A stretch of 64,000 bases of DNA, taken from the NCBI RefSeq assembly GCF_013761175.1, contig NZ_JACDUR010000007.1, positions 230,818 through 294,817 of the forward strand, written 5' to 3'. Shown here one piece after another: positions 56,838 through 64,000 of this stretch (its first letter is position 1; each line of letters starts with the position of its first letter). The translations under genes were made by a program, and so were the position numbers. The notes beneath the pieces were generated by a model. The model was not told the DNA's origin. It ran no database searches and was given only the letters and a program-made list of their open reading frames with translations. This stretch comes from Nonomuraea soli. GTDB lineage: Bacteria > Actinomycetota > Actinomycetes > Streptosporangiales > Streptosporangiaceae.

Positions 56838-58177
56838 TCGTGCGGACCGCGGCCGGGCTGGTCGAGGGGAAGGCCGAGGAGGGCGTGCTCGCCTTTCTCG
56901 GCGTGCCGTACGCCGCGCCGCCGTTCGGGGAGCACCGGTTCCGCGCGCCCGCCGCGGTGCCTTCCTGGGCCGGCGTACGGCAGGCGGTGACGCGTGGTGC
57001 TGCGGCGCCGCAGGCGGCGGGCGAGGACATCGGCCTGTACGCTCCGGACGTCTTCGAGACCGGGCAGGACTGCCTCAACCTCGACGTCCACACTCCCTCT
57101 GTGCATCCGGGCGGGCTGCCCGTCCTGGTCTGGATCCACGGCGGCGCGTTCGCCATCGGCGGCAACGGCGCGGCCTGGCACCAGGGCCACCGCTTCGCCC
57201 GCGACGGCGTGGTCTGCGTGGCGATCAACTACCGGCTCGGCTTCGAAGGTTTCCTGGCCCTCGACGACGCCCCGCTCAACCGCGGGGTCCTCGACTGGCT
57301 CGCCGCACTGGAATGGGTATGCGACAACATCGAGGCCTTCGGCGGCGACCCAGGCAACGTGACGATCGCCGGCCAGTCGGCCGGTGGGGCAGCGGTCGCC
57401 ACCCTCCTGTCGATGCCCCGTGCCACCGGGCTGTTCCACCGCGCGATCGTGATGAGCGGCTCGGCGACCCTCGTCGCGGGTGAGCAGGAGGCACGTTCCT
57501 ACGCCAAGACGCTCGCCGCCCGCCTGGGGATCGAGCCGACCCGCTCCGCCTTCGCCCGCCTGTCGCCCGCGGACCTCGTCGCCGAGCAACCGCCGCCGCT
57601 GGCCGGGGACTCCGGCGGGCTGGCGGAGTCGGTGCCGATCAAACCGGTCGTCGACGGTGACCTGATCCCGGCGGTGCCGTTGACGGCCCTGCGCGGGGAT
57701 GTCCCGCTGCTGGTCGGATGCACGTCGCAGGAGGCCGACGTGTTCGTCCGCCGCATGGTCTCCGACATCGACGAGGCGTCGGCCCAAGCCCTGGTCACCC
57801 ACCTCGGCGCCCACGCTGTCGTGCGCGGTGTCACAGCGGCTTCCCCCGCCGAACTCGTCGGCCGCGCCTTCACCTGGCACCTGTTCACCCGCGAGACCCG
57901 CTGGATCCACGAGGCCAGGCCCGCCTACGCCTACGAGTTCCACTGGGAATCACCCGTCGAAAGCCCCGTCGGCGGCGGGCGCGTGGGCGCGGTGCACAAC
58001 CTCGACCTCCCCTTCGTCTTCGACCTCCTCGACGCCCCCGGCGTCGAACGGACCGCGGGCCCTGACGCCCCCCGAGCCCTGGCCGCCGAGATGCACGCCG
58101 CCTGGGTGCGCTTCGTCCGCACCGGCGACCCCGGCTGGCCTCTCGGCCACCCCAAGATCTTCAACGGAGGCTCCTGA
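56822..58177 (+). CDS. Type B carboxylesterase
   Basis: This is a 451-residue cytoplasmic carboxylesterase of the cholinesterase-like family. It has the oxyanion motif VWIHGGAFAIGG, the nucleophile elbow TIAGQSAGGAA and a late VGAVHNLDLPFVF segment containing the His. It should hydrolyse an imported ester. It overlaps the M28-like gene by 16 bases and is followed after one base by an acyl-CoA synthetase that could activate the released acid. Confidence 0.9.
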   Translation: MAPGVIVRTAAGLVEGKAEEGVLAFLGVPYAAPPFGEHRFRAPAAVPSWAGVRQAVTRGAAAPQAAGEDIGLYAPDVFETGQDCLNLDVHTPSVHPGGLPVLVWIHGGAFAIGGNGAAWHQGHRFARDGVVCVAINYRLGFEGFLALDDAPLNRGVLDWLAALEWVCDNIEAFGGDPGNVTIAGQSAGGAAVATLLSMPRATGLFHRAIVMSGSATLVAGEQEARSYAKTLAARLGIEPTRSAFARLSPADLVAEQPPPLAGDSGGLAESVPIKPVVDGDLIPAVPLTALRGDVPLLVGCTSQEADVFVRRMVSDIDEASAQALVTHLGAHAVVRGVTAASPAELVGRAFTWHLFTRETRWIHEARPAYAYEFHWESPVESPVGGGRVGAVHNLDLPFVFDLLDAPGVERTAGPDAPRALAAEMHAAWVRFVRTGDPGWPLGHPKIFNGGS

Positions 58178-58178
58178 C

Positions 58179-59777
58179 ATGCTCACGCACTCCTACGCAT
58201 GCGCCACCGCGCCGACCCCTCTCCTCGGCGAGACGATCGGCGACAACCTCGAGCGGACGACGGCCCGCTTCGCCGACCGCGAAGCCCTCGTCGACGTCCC
58301 CTCGGCGCGGCGCTGGACCTACGCCGAACTCAACGCCGACGTCGACGCCCTGGCCAGGTCGTTGCTGGCCGCGGGCATCGCCAAGGGTGACAGGGTGGGC
58401 ATCTGGGCGCCGAACTGCGCCGAGTGGGTGATCGTCCAGTACGCCACGGCCAAGATCGGCGCGATCCTGGTCAACGTCAACCCGGCCTACCGCAGCCACG
58501 AGCTCGACTACGTCGTCAAGCAGTCGGGCATGCGCCTGCTCATCAGCGCCCTGGCGCACAAGTCGAGCGACTACCGGGCGATGGTGGAGGAGATCGGTTT
58601 CGCCGACGTCGTCTATCTCGGCGATCCGAGCTGGGCCCGCCTCCTGGAGCTGACCGCCCCCGAGGCCCGGCTGCGCGAGCGCATGGCCACCCTGAGCGCC
58701 GACGACCCGATCAACATCCAGTACACCTCGGGCACGACCGGCTTCCCCAAAGGCGCCACTCTGTCCCACCACAACATCCTCAACAACGGCTACTTCGTCG
58801 GCGAGGGCCTCGGCTACACCGAACACGACCGGGTCTGCCTGCCGGTGCCCTTCTACCACTGCTTCGGCATGGTGATGGGCAACCTGGGCGCCACCTCGCA
58901 CGGCGCCTGCATCGTCATCCCCGCGCCCGGCTTCGACCCCGAAGCCACCCTGCGGGCCGTCCAGCAGGAAAAGTGCACCTCCCTGTACGGCGTGCCGACC
59001 ATGTTCATCGCCGAACTGGCCCTGGCCGCGCGATACGACTTGTCGTCGCTGCGCACCGGCATCATGGCCGGCTCGCCCTGCCCGGTGGAGGTGATGAAGC
59101 GGGTGGTCACCGAGATGAACATGGCGCAGGTGGCGATCTGCTACGGCATGACCGAGACTTCGCCGGTGTCGACGATGACCGGGCGCGACGACACTCTGGA
59201 GCGGCGCACCGAGACGGTGGGCCGGGTGATGCCGCACGTCGAGGTCAAGATCGTGCACCCGGAGACCGGGCTGACCGTGCCGCGCGGCGAGCCGGGCGAG
59301 TTGTGCACGCGCGGCTACTCGGTGATGCTCGGCTACTGGAACGAGCCGGACAAGTCCGGCGAGGCGATCGACGCGGCCCGCTGGATGCACACCGGCGACC
59401 TGGCCACCATGGACGCCGACGGCTACGTCAACGTGGTCGGCCGCATCAAGGACATGGTGATCCGGGGCGGCGAGAACGTCTATCCGCGCGAGATCGAGGA
59501 GTTCCTCTACCGCCACCCCGACATCGCCGACGTGCAGGTGATCGGGGTGCCGGACGCCAAATACGGCGAGGAGCTGATGGCGTGGATCGTGATGCGTGAG
59601 GGTGCCGAGCCGTTGACGGCGGAGGCGGTCCGGGCGTTCTGTTCCGGCAAGCTCGCCCACTACAAGATCCCGCGTTACGTGCATGTGGTCGACGGGTTCC
59701 CGATGACGGTCACCGGCAAGATCCGCAAGGTCGAGATGCGCGAACAGGGCACCCGGCTGCTCGGCCTCGACATCTAG
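58179..59777 (+). CDS. Medium/long-chain acyl-CoA synthetase (FadD-like)
   Basis: This is a 532-residue AMP-forming ligase with the P-loop IQYTSGTTGFPKGA, the CYGMTETSPV motif, the hinge GRIKDMVIRGGENVYPREIE and the C-terminal Lys in TVTGKIRKVEMR. It converts a carboxylic acid to its CoA thioester; a fatty or aryl-alkanoic acid is likely but not defined. GGAGG eight bases before the ATG sets the start. It is the last gene of the TetR-controlled operon and links ester hydrolysis to beta-oxidation. Confidence 0.9.
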   Translation: MLTHSYACATAPTPLLGETIGDNLERTTARFADREALVDVPSARRWTYAELNADVDALARSLLAAGIAKGDRVGIWAPNCAEWVIVQYATAKIGAILVNVNPAYRSHELDYVVKQSGMRLLISALAHKSSDYRAMVEEIGFADVVYLGDPSWARLLELTAPEARLRERMATLSADDPINIQYTSGTTGFPKGATLSHHNILNNGYFVGEGLGYTEHDRVCLPVPFYHCFGMVMGNLGATSHGACIVIPAPGFDPEATLRAVQQEKCTSLYGVPTMFIAELALAARYDLSSLRTGIMAGSPCPVEVMKRVVTEMNMAQVAICYGMTETSPVSTMTGRDDTLERRTETVGRVMPHVEVKIVHPETGLTVPRGEPGELCTRGYSVMLGYWNEPDKSGEAIDAARWMHTGDLATMDADGYVNVVGRIKDMVIRGGENVYPREIEEFLYRHPDIADVQVIGVPDAKYGEELMAWIVMREGAEPLTAEAVRAFCSGKLAHYKIPRYVHVVDGFPMTVTGKIRKVEMREQGTRLLGLDI

Positions 59778-59795
59778 TCGCGCCCTGGCGCGGCG

Positions 59796-60320
59796 TCAGG
59801 CGTCGGCCGGCTGCGGGTGGCCGGCGCGGGCCACGGTCGCGGCGTCCTGATGGGCCGGGATGTCCCCGTCCTCCTTCGGGTTGGGCTGGCCCTTGCCCGT
59901 GGTGATCAGGTTGCGCAGGCTGCCGTCGATGTATCCGCTCCACGCGTTGGAGCACACGTCGTAGCACTCGTGCTGCGGGACCAGGCCGACGTGGGTGAAA
60001 CGAACCTCGGCGCCGCCGTCCGTCTCGGCGATCTCGAAGACGATCTCGGTGCCCGTCCACTCGGACTGGTCGGCGGTGAAGTTGAAGTGGTTGTCCAGGA
60101 CACGCCAGGCCACTCGCCGGCCTTTCGACACGTCCGTGATCTGGATCGTGCAGCGGTGCACGTCCTTGTAGTGGTGGAAGAACACGGCGCCGGCCTGGTC
60201 GGTGACGCCTTTGATGTCTTCCGACCACCAGCCGCGGACGTTGGTGACCGACTCGAACGTTTCCTGAGGGCTTCTGTCCACCGTGAAGGTGGTCGAATAA
60301 TGCTGGCTCGCTTGCATCAT
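59796..60320 (-). CDS. SRPBCC/AHSA1-like domain protein
   Basis: This is a 174-residue START/AHSA1-fold protein (YSTTFTVDRSPQETFESVTN at the start). SRPBCC proteins hold hydrophobic ligands in a helix-grip cavity; the ligand is unknown. The ATG at 60320 is seven bases after a -10 box TAGAGT, so the mRNA is predicted to be leaderless. An upstream in-frame ATG at 60350 lies before the -10 and is unlikely. It is divergent from an HxlR regulator and probably controlled by it. Confidence 0.83.
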   Translation of the reverse strand: MMQASQHYSTTFTVDRSPQETFESVTNVRGWWSEDIKGVTDQAGAVFFHHYKDVHRCTIQITDVSKGRRVAWRVLDNHFNFTADQSEWTGTEIVFEIAETDGGAEVRFTHVGLVPQHECYDVCSNAWSGYIDGSLRNLITTGKGQPNPKEDGDIPAHQDAATVARAGHPQPADA

Positions 60321-60325
60321 GCAAG
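60311..60325. promoter_or_regulatory. 15-bp palindrome over the SRPBCC start codon
   Basis: CTTGCAT-C-ATGCAAG is a perfect inverted repeat covering the predicted transcription and translation start of the SRPBCC gene. It is a likely binding site of the divergent HxlR protein, which would block transcription directly. Confidence 0.55.
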
Positions 60326-60327
60326 TT

Positions 60328-60357
60328 ACTCTAGAGCGATGCGCTTTCATGACGCAA
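60328..60357 (-). promoter_or_regulatory. Promoter of the SRPBCC gene
   Basis: On the minus strand TTGCGT (60357-60352) and TAGAGT (60333-60328) are separated by 18 bases, followed by seven bases and the ATG. This is a leaderless arrangement. Confidence 0.55.
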
Positions 60358-60366
60358 GCGCTTGGA

Positions 60367-60372
60367 TAGGAT
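60367..60372 (+). promoter_or_regulatory. -10 box of the HxlR gene
   Basis: TAGGAT followed by seven bases and the ATG at 60380 mirrors the divergent promoter. The same bases include AGGA, so it could instead be read as an RBS; the two readings cannot be separated by eye. Confidence 0.4.
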
Positions 60373-60379
60373 GGCGGGC

Positions 60380-60877
60380 ATGCTGGGGAAGACGTACGAA
60401 TCTCAGGTGTGCTCCATCGCGCGGGCCCTGGAAGTGATCGGCGAACGCTGGAGCCTGCTCATCGTGCGCGACGCCCTGTTCGGCGGGGCGACCCGCTACC
60501 GCGACTTCCAGCACAACCTGGGCATCGCCACCAACGTCCTGAAGACGCGCCTCGACAGCCTCGTGCAGGCCGGGATCATGTACCGCCACCGATACTCCGA
60601 GCAGCCCGAACTTTTCGAGTACCTGCTGACGGAGAAGGGGCGCGCGCTCGCACCGGCGCTCGTCGCCCTCACAGAATGGGGTGACCGATGGGCGACCGAC
60701 GAGCAGCCGCCCATCTTCTACATCCACTCCACCTGCGGCAACGGCATCACCGAGCAGACAATGTGCGCCCACTGCGGCCGCGTCGACGAACCGGCCGAGA
60801 TCAACGCCATCCTCGGGCCCGGCCACCCCCTGTGGACACCCGCCACGGGCGAGGGGCCCGCCGGATCGGCCGGTTGA
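60380..60877 (+). CDS. HxlR-family transcriptional regulator
   Basis: This is a 165-residue winged-helix regulator with the typical N-terminus ESQVCSIARALEVIGERWSL and the wing region TNVLKTRLDSLVQAGIM. A C-terminal extension carries CGNGITEQTMCAHCG, a possible metal-binding Cys cluster seen in some actinobacterial HxlR proteins. The start at 60380 fits the family; in-frame ATG 60371 and TTG 60362 are further upstream. It is divergent from the SRPBCC gene and probably regulates it. Confidence 0.88.
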   Translation: MLGKTYESQVCSIARALEVIGERWSLLIVRDALFGGATRYRDFQHNLGIATNVLKTRLDSLVQAGIMYRHRYSEQPELFEYLLTEKGRALAPALVALTEWGDRWATDEQPPIFYIHSTCGNGITEQTMCAHCGRVDEPAEINAILGPGHPLWTPATGEGPAGSAG

Positions 60878-60936
60878 CGAGCTTGCGGGCGACCCACTGT
60901 GGCGTGCACTCCCCGCGGTGACACATACTACGAAGG

Positions 60937-61164
60937 ATGAAGTCTGCCAGCGGCGTCCCCCGTCGCCACCTGCCCACCAGTCCCTTCAAGCCCCCGCCCC
61001 CGGCTCCGCCTGTCGTCCAGTTCGCCAAGGACGACATGGTCACCCACGACCGATACGGTCTGGGAGTCGTCACGGCAGTCGAAGGCGAGGTCGCGGTTTT
61101 CGTCGATTTCGGCTCTCGGCAGGAACGGATCACCACGCCCTTCCACAGGCTGTACAAGCTCTGA
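60937..61164 (+). CDS. Small conserved actinobacterial protein (UvrD/CarD-like tudor segment)
   Basis: This is a 75-residue protein. After a Pro-rich start, the C-terminal half (DMVTHDRYGLGVVTAVEGEV, then VFVDFGSRQERI) resembles the small beta-barrel found at the C-terminus of UvrD-type helicases and in CarD-like proteins. GAAGGA before the ATG supports expression. I do not recognise a specific function. It is followed by a strong terminator. Confidence 0.7.
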   Translation: MKSASGVPRRHLPTSPFKPPPPAPPVVQFAKDDMVTHDRYGLGVVTAVEGEVAVFVDFGSRQERITTPFHRLYKL

Positions 61165-61187
61165 GTCTGTTCGCGGCCGTACACGGA

Positions 61188-61215
61188 AGGAGGCGGGCAC
61201 GGTAACCCGCCTCCT
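61188..61215. terminator. Bidirectional terminator
   Basis: The arms AGGAGGCGGG and CCCGCCTCCT are perfect over 10 bp with an eight-base loop, placed between convergent genes ending at 61164 and 61219. Confidence 0.85.
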
Positions 61216-61218
61216 CGC

Positions 61219-64000
61219 TCACTTGCGCGTGCCGCTGCTGTAGGACAGCCGCGTCAGCTCGCCGTTGCGCACGTCACCGACAAACAGGTGACGATCATCA
61301 CCCGTTCCCGTGGTCACGGCGAACGGGAGGTTGACCTGCATCGTGCGCACGACCGACAACGACTGCTCCCCGACGACGTCCACGCCCCGGTCGCCGACCC
61401 CGAACACCTGGTGCGCGTACGGATTGACGGCGACGGCACGAATCGGCCCGCGGGTCACCACCTGCTTGATGATCGTGCGCGACGACAGCTCGAGCACGGT
61501 CACGCTGGGCTGGATCGGCCCGCCGCCCAGGTTGCCGGTGTACAGCCGGTTGTTGAGTGGGTCGACGGCGACGTCCCAGGGCTGGGTGCCCGCGGGACCG
61601 AGCGGCACCTGGGGATGGATCGTCCGCGTCACCCCGTCGTCGGTGACGGCGCCCAGCGCGGTCACGGGCGGCTGCACCGCCAGCCTGCTCATCGCGATGT
61701 AGATCGTGTTCGTGTTCTCGTCCACCGCCATGCCGAGCGGCCCCGGCCCGGTGATGATCGGGGGCAGCTCGGTGTTGGTCCTGCCGTCGATCACGTGAAG
61801 GCGGCCGATCGCGTTGTTCGACACGTACACCCGGTTCGTGCGCGGGTTCACCACCACATCGGTGGCCGTCTGCCCGGTGTTCAGCGCGACCGTGGCGACC
61901 ACGGCGAGCGTCTTGCTGTTGAGCACGGTGACCTTGTTCACGGTGGGATCGCCCGGCTCGCCGGCGTTGAGGACGTAGATGCGCTCGGTGAGCGGGTTGA
62001 CCGCGACGGCGTGCGGCCGGTGCCCGACCTGGACCCGTGCCTTGCGCTGCAGCGTCTGACGATCCAGCACGATCAGTGCTCCTGGGCCGTCCGAGGTGTG
62101 GGGAGCGGCGATCGTCTCGTAGTAGTGGGTCGCGTACAGGTTGTGCTTGTCCATCGCCACGCCCATCACGGTCTCCTGGAACCCGCTGCGTGGACTGGCC
62201 AGCCGTACGCTCCGGTCCGGGGACAGCGCCTGGTCGTGGGACTGGTGGATGGTGTCGGCCTCGGCCGCGGTCAGCTCGGCCGGTCCGCGGCCCGGAGCCG
62301 GAGCGGGGTCGGCGGCCAGGCTCAGGTTGGCCCAGTCGTTGAAGCCGTGCAGGAGCCGGCCCTTGTCCTTCGACATCACGAGCTTGTCGTCGCCGGCCCG
62401 CGTGGTGTTGCAGATGTGGTCGTCGCCGCTGAGGATCTTGTCGCCGTCCTCCTTGTCGTTGGTGTCGGTCTCGGAGTCCAGCTCGCCGTTGTCGCCCGCC
62501 GTGATGCACAGGCCGCCGTTGACGGCGACCGCGACGTCCGCCTCGCCGGGCGTGCCGTTGCCGTTCCAGTCGATGGGCTGGTCGGCGGCGCCCGTACGGC
62601 GGTCGCGGTCCGCGTCGTACCACCGGGTGTAGAACGGCGAGTCGGGCTGGACCCCCGCCTGCTCGTCCAGGTGCAGCGTGTCGAGTTCGTCCAGCGCCCG
62701 CGCGGAGTAGTCGACGATCGTCCGGTGGCTGCCGGTGGTCGAGGTGAGCCCGATGAGCTGGAAGTTGTAGTTCATGACGCTCAGGTAGTTGGGCTTGTAG
62801 TTGACGAAGGCCTCGTCGCCGCCGTGCTTCAGGCCGAGCGAGTGGCCCAGCTCGTGCATGAACGTCCCCGCCTGCTCACGGGTCGTGCCGTTGCCTCCCG
62901 AGAACGCGCCCAGGCTGACCAGGAAGTCCTGGCCGTCGCCGCTGAAGTTGGCCAGCCCCGAGCTGCCGGATGGCTTGTCCTCCGCGTCGCCGTAGTCGTG
63001 CACCCAGAGGTTGTAGTGCACATAGGGATCCCTGGCCGGGTCGAAGTTGGCCGGATCCGCCTTGATCGTCGCGAACTCCGACGGGATCAGCACCGGCTTG
63101 TGCGGGATCGTTCCACTGACGTCGACGATGAGCTGGATGCCGGGTTCGGTGTCCACCCCCGCGTACGGGCACGAAGCCACCGCCGGCACCGGCGCGCTGG
63201 CGAACGCGGCCGCCACCTCCTCGACGGGCCCCGCCGGGCGGCGCGCGTCGAACACCTGCACCTGGCCGCCCTCCGACGCGTCGGCGATCATCGCCTCCGC
63301 CGTTCCCCGGTGGTCGCCGTCCAGGTTGCCGACGGCCAGCTGGTTGTGGTCGTCGTCGTTGAACCGCGTGTCCTTGATGCCCATGCTCGGGTCGGGCAGG
63401 TGCGTCGTGGCGTCCAGCACGTCGATCCTGCCGCCCGAGTCGTTGGCGATCAGGATCTCGTCCTGCCCGTCGCCGTTGAGGTCGCCGATGACCATCTGGT
63501 TGTGGTCGTCGTTCTCGAACGTCGTGTCGTGGACGCCGAGGTCGGGGGAGAAGGTGTGGGTGACGGCGTCGTAGACGTGGACCCGCCCGCCCTCGGAGGC
63601 GTCGGCGATGGCGATCTCGTCGCGCCCGTCACCGTCCAGGTCGCCGACGGCCATCTGATTGTGATCGTCGTCTTCGAATCGGGTGTCGTGGACGCCGAGG
63701 TCGGGGTGGGCGGTGTGGGTGACGGCGTCGTAGATGTGGATGCGTCCGCCTTCTGAGTGGTCGGCGATGGCGATCTCGTCGCGTCCGTCGTTGTTGAAGT
63801 CGCCGACGGCCATCTGATTGTGGTCGTTGTTCTCGAATCGGGTGTCGTGGACGCCGAGGTCGGGGTGGGCGGTGTGGGTGACGGCGTCGTAGATGTGGAT
63901 GCGCCCGCCTTCTGAGTGGTCGGCGATGGCGATCTCGTCGCGTCCGTCGTTGTTGAAGTCGCCGACGGCCATCTGATTGTGGTCGTTGTTCTCGAATCGG
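61219..64000 (-). CDS. Partial large secreted metzincin with FG-GAP repeats and YVTN beta-propeller
   Basis: The N-terminus lies beyond the right edge. From the N-terminal side in view: at least five FG-GAP/VCBS-type repeats of about 53 residues (core VGDFNNDGRDEIAIADHSEG); a zinc metalloprotease domain with HELGHSLGLKHGG and the Met-turn SVMNYNF; a calcium-binding dockerin-like patch (DWNGNGTPGEADV); and a C-terminal YVTN-type beta-propeller (NPRTNRVYVSNNAIGRLHV). The three-His zinc site is intact. It is presumably an exported protease or surface protein. An internal ATG at 63972 lies within a repeat and is not a credible true start. Confidence 0.88.
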   Translation of the reverse strand, partial: RFENNDHNQMAVGDFNNDGRDEIAIADHSEGGRIHIYDAVTHTAHPDLGVHDTRFENNDHNQMAVGDFNNDGRDEIAIADHSEGGRIHIYDAVTHTAHPDLGVHDTRFEDDDHNQMAVGDLDGDGRDEIAIADASEGGRVHVYDAVTHTFSPDLGVHDTTFENDDHNQMVIGDLNGDGQDEILIANDSGGRIDVLDATTHLPDPSMGIKDTRFNDDDHNQLAVGNLDGDHRGTAEAMIADASEGGQVQVFDARRPAGPVEEVAAAFASAPVPAVASCPYAGVDTEPGIQLIVDVSGTIPHKPVLIPSEFATIKADPANFDPARDPYVHYNLWVHDYGDAEDKPSGSSGLANFSGDGQDFLVSLGAFSGGNGTTREQAGTFMHELGHSLGLKHGGDEAFVNYKPNYLSVMNYNFQLIGLTSTTGSHRTIVDYSARALDELDTLHLDEQAGVQPDSPFYTRWYDADRDRRTGAADQPIDWNGNGTPGEADVAVAVNGGLCITAGDNGELDSETDTNDKEDGDKILSGDDHICNTTRAGDDKLVMSKDKGRLLHGFNDWANLSLAADPAPAPGRGPAELTAAEADTIHQSHDQALSPDRSVRLASPRSGFQETVMGVAMDKHNLYATHYYETIAAPHTSDGPGALIVLDRQTLQRKARVQVGHRPHAVAVNPLTERIYVLNAGEPGDPTVNKVTVLNSKTLAVVATVALNTGQTATDVVVNPRTNRVYVSNNAIGRLHVIDGRTNTELPPIITGPGPLGMAVDENTNTIYIAMSRLAVQPPVTALGAVTDDGVTRTIHPQVPLGPAGTQPWDVAVDPLNNRLYTGNLGGGPIQPSVTVLELSSRTIIKQVVTRGPIRAVAVNPYAHQVFGVGDRGVDVVGEQSLSVVRTMQVNLPFAVTTGTGDDRHLFVGDVRNGELTRLSYSSGTRK
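63230..64000 (-). repeat. Tandem 159-bp FG-GAP repeats
   Basis: Units begin at minus-strand positions 63972, 63813, 63654 and 63495 (159-base period), then a 156-base unit leads to a degenerate one at 63339. The two complete units nearest the window edge are nearly identical at DNA level, and divergence increases toward the protease domain, as expected for recent unit duplication at the N-terminal side. Confidence 0.85.

Overview
The window is 64 kb of GC-rich actinomycete DNA: GTG starts, four-base stop/start overlaps, rare TTA codons, LacI/TetR sugar-type regulons and ABC importers without their own ATPase. The genus cannot be fixed from the sequence; a Streptomyces or Streptosporangiales-type host is an inference.

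Region 1 (1-39213) is the right-hand part of a hybrid NRPS/trans-AT polyketide cluster of the leinamycin family. The diagnostic feature is a 7012-residue AT-less synthase (1640-22678) ending ACP-ACP-DUF-SH-TE, where SH is a PLP-dependent (thio)cysteine lyase that puts sulfur on the polyketide. The preceding gene (1-1635) ends in a KS whose module continues as DH-ACP-KR on the giant protein, as in LnmI/LnmJ. Downstream, in one translationally coupled run, are an LnmK-type acyltransferase/decarboxylase, a donor ACP and an HMG synthase (lnmK-L-M order), then a second donor ACP, a decarboxylating KS and a PPTase. Next come tailoring and transport genes: DUF3224, flavin monooxygenase, DUF1697, ANL ligase, MFS exporter and P450. 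No AT domain or discrete malonyl-AT is in the window, so it must lie upstream of base 1 or elsewhere.

The most novel part is 33647-38432. An A-PCP protein with a threonine-type code (DFWNVGMVH plus Lys), a SyrB2-type Fe/2-oxoglutarate halogenase (HQA facial-triad motif) and a SyrC/CmaE-type Cys-nucleophile aminoacyl shuttle form a syringomycin-style SyrB1/B2/C set. They sit where leinamycin has its D-Ala-loading LnmQ/LnmP function. I infer that a chlorinated amino acid, most simply 4-chloro-threonine, feeds a leinamycin-type assembly line. A CRP/FNR regulator (LnmO type) closes the region. A 16-bp palindrome TGCTCA-N4-TGAGCA occurs in three cluster intergenic regions. At two promoters it lies exactly 29.5 bases upstream of a TAnnnT -10 box, the class II CRP/FNR activator geometry, so it is a candidate binding site for that regulator.

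Region 2 (39222-51098) is a LacI-controlled glycoside-use locus. On the minus strand are a solute-binding protein, two permeases, a beta-lactamase-fold hydrolase, a GH78 rhamnosidase and an LmbE-type deacetylase. Divergently are the LacI repressor, a secreted M28-like protein and an (alpha/alpha)6 glycoside hydrolase. Two palindromic operators lie between the divergent halves.

Region 3 (51085-59777) is a TetR-controlled operon: Tat-exported cutinase/PETase-like hydrolase, lipoprotein SBP, two permeases, M28-like protein, carboxylesterase and acyl-CoA synthetase. A 22-bp operator separates it from the TetR gene. It looks like a catabolic unit for an ester-linked substrate.

Region 4 (59796-64000) holds a divergent SRPBCC/HxlR pair with apparently leaderless promoters, a small conserved protein, a bidirectional terminator, and the 3' part of a large secreted metzincin with 53-residue FG-GAP repeats and a YVTN propeller. 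No rRNA, tRNA, CRISPR, insertion sequence or origin was seen. No gene-free gap exceeds about 130 bases.
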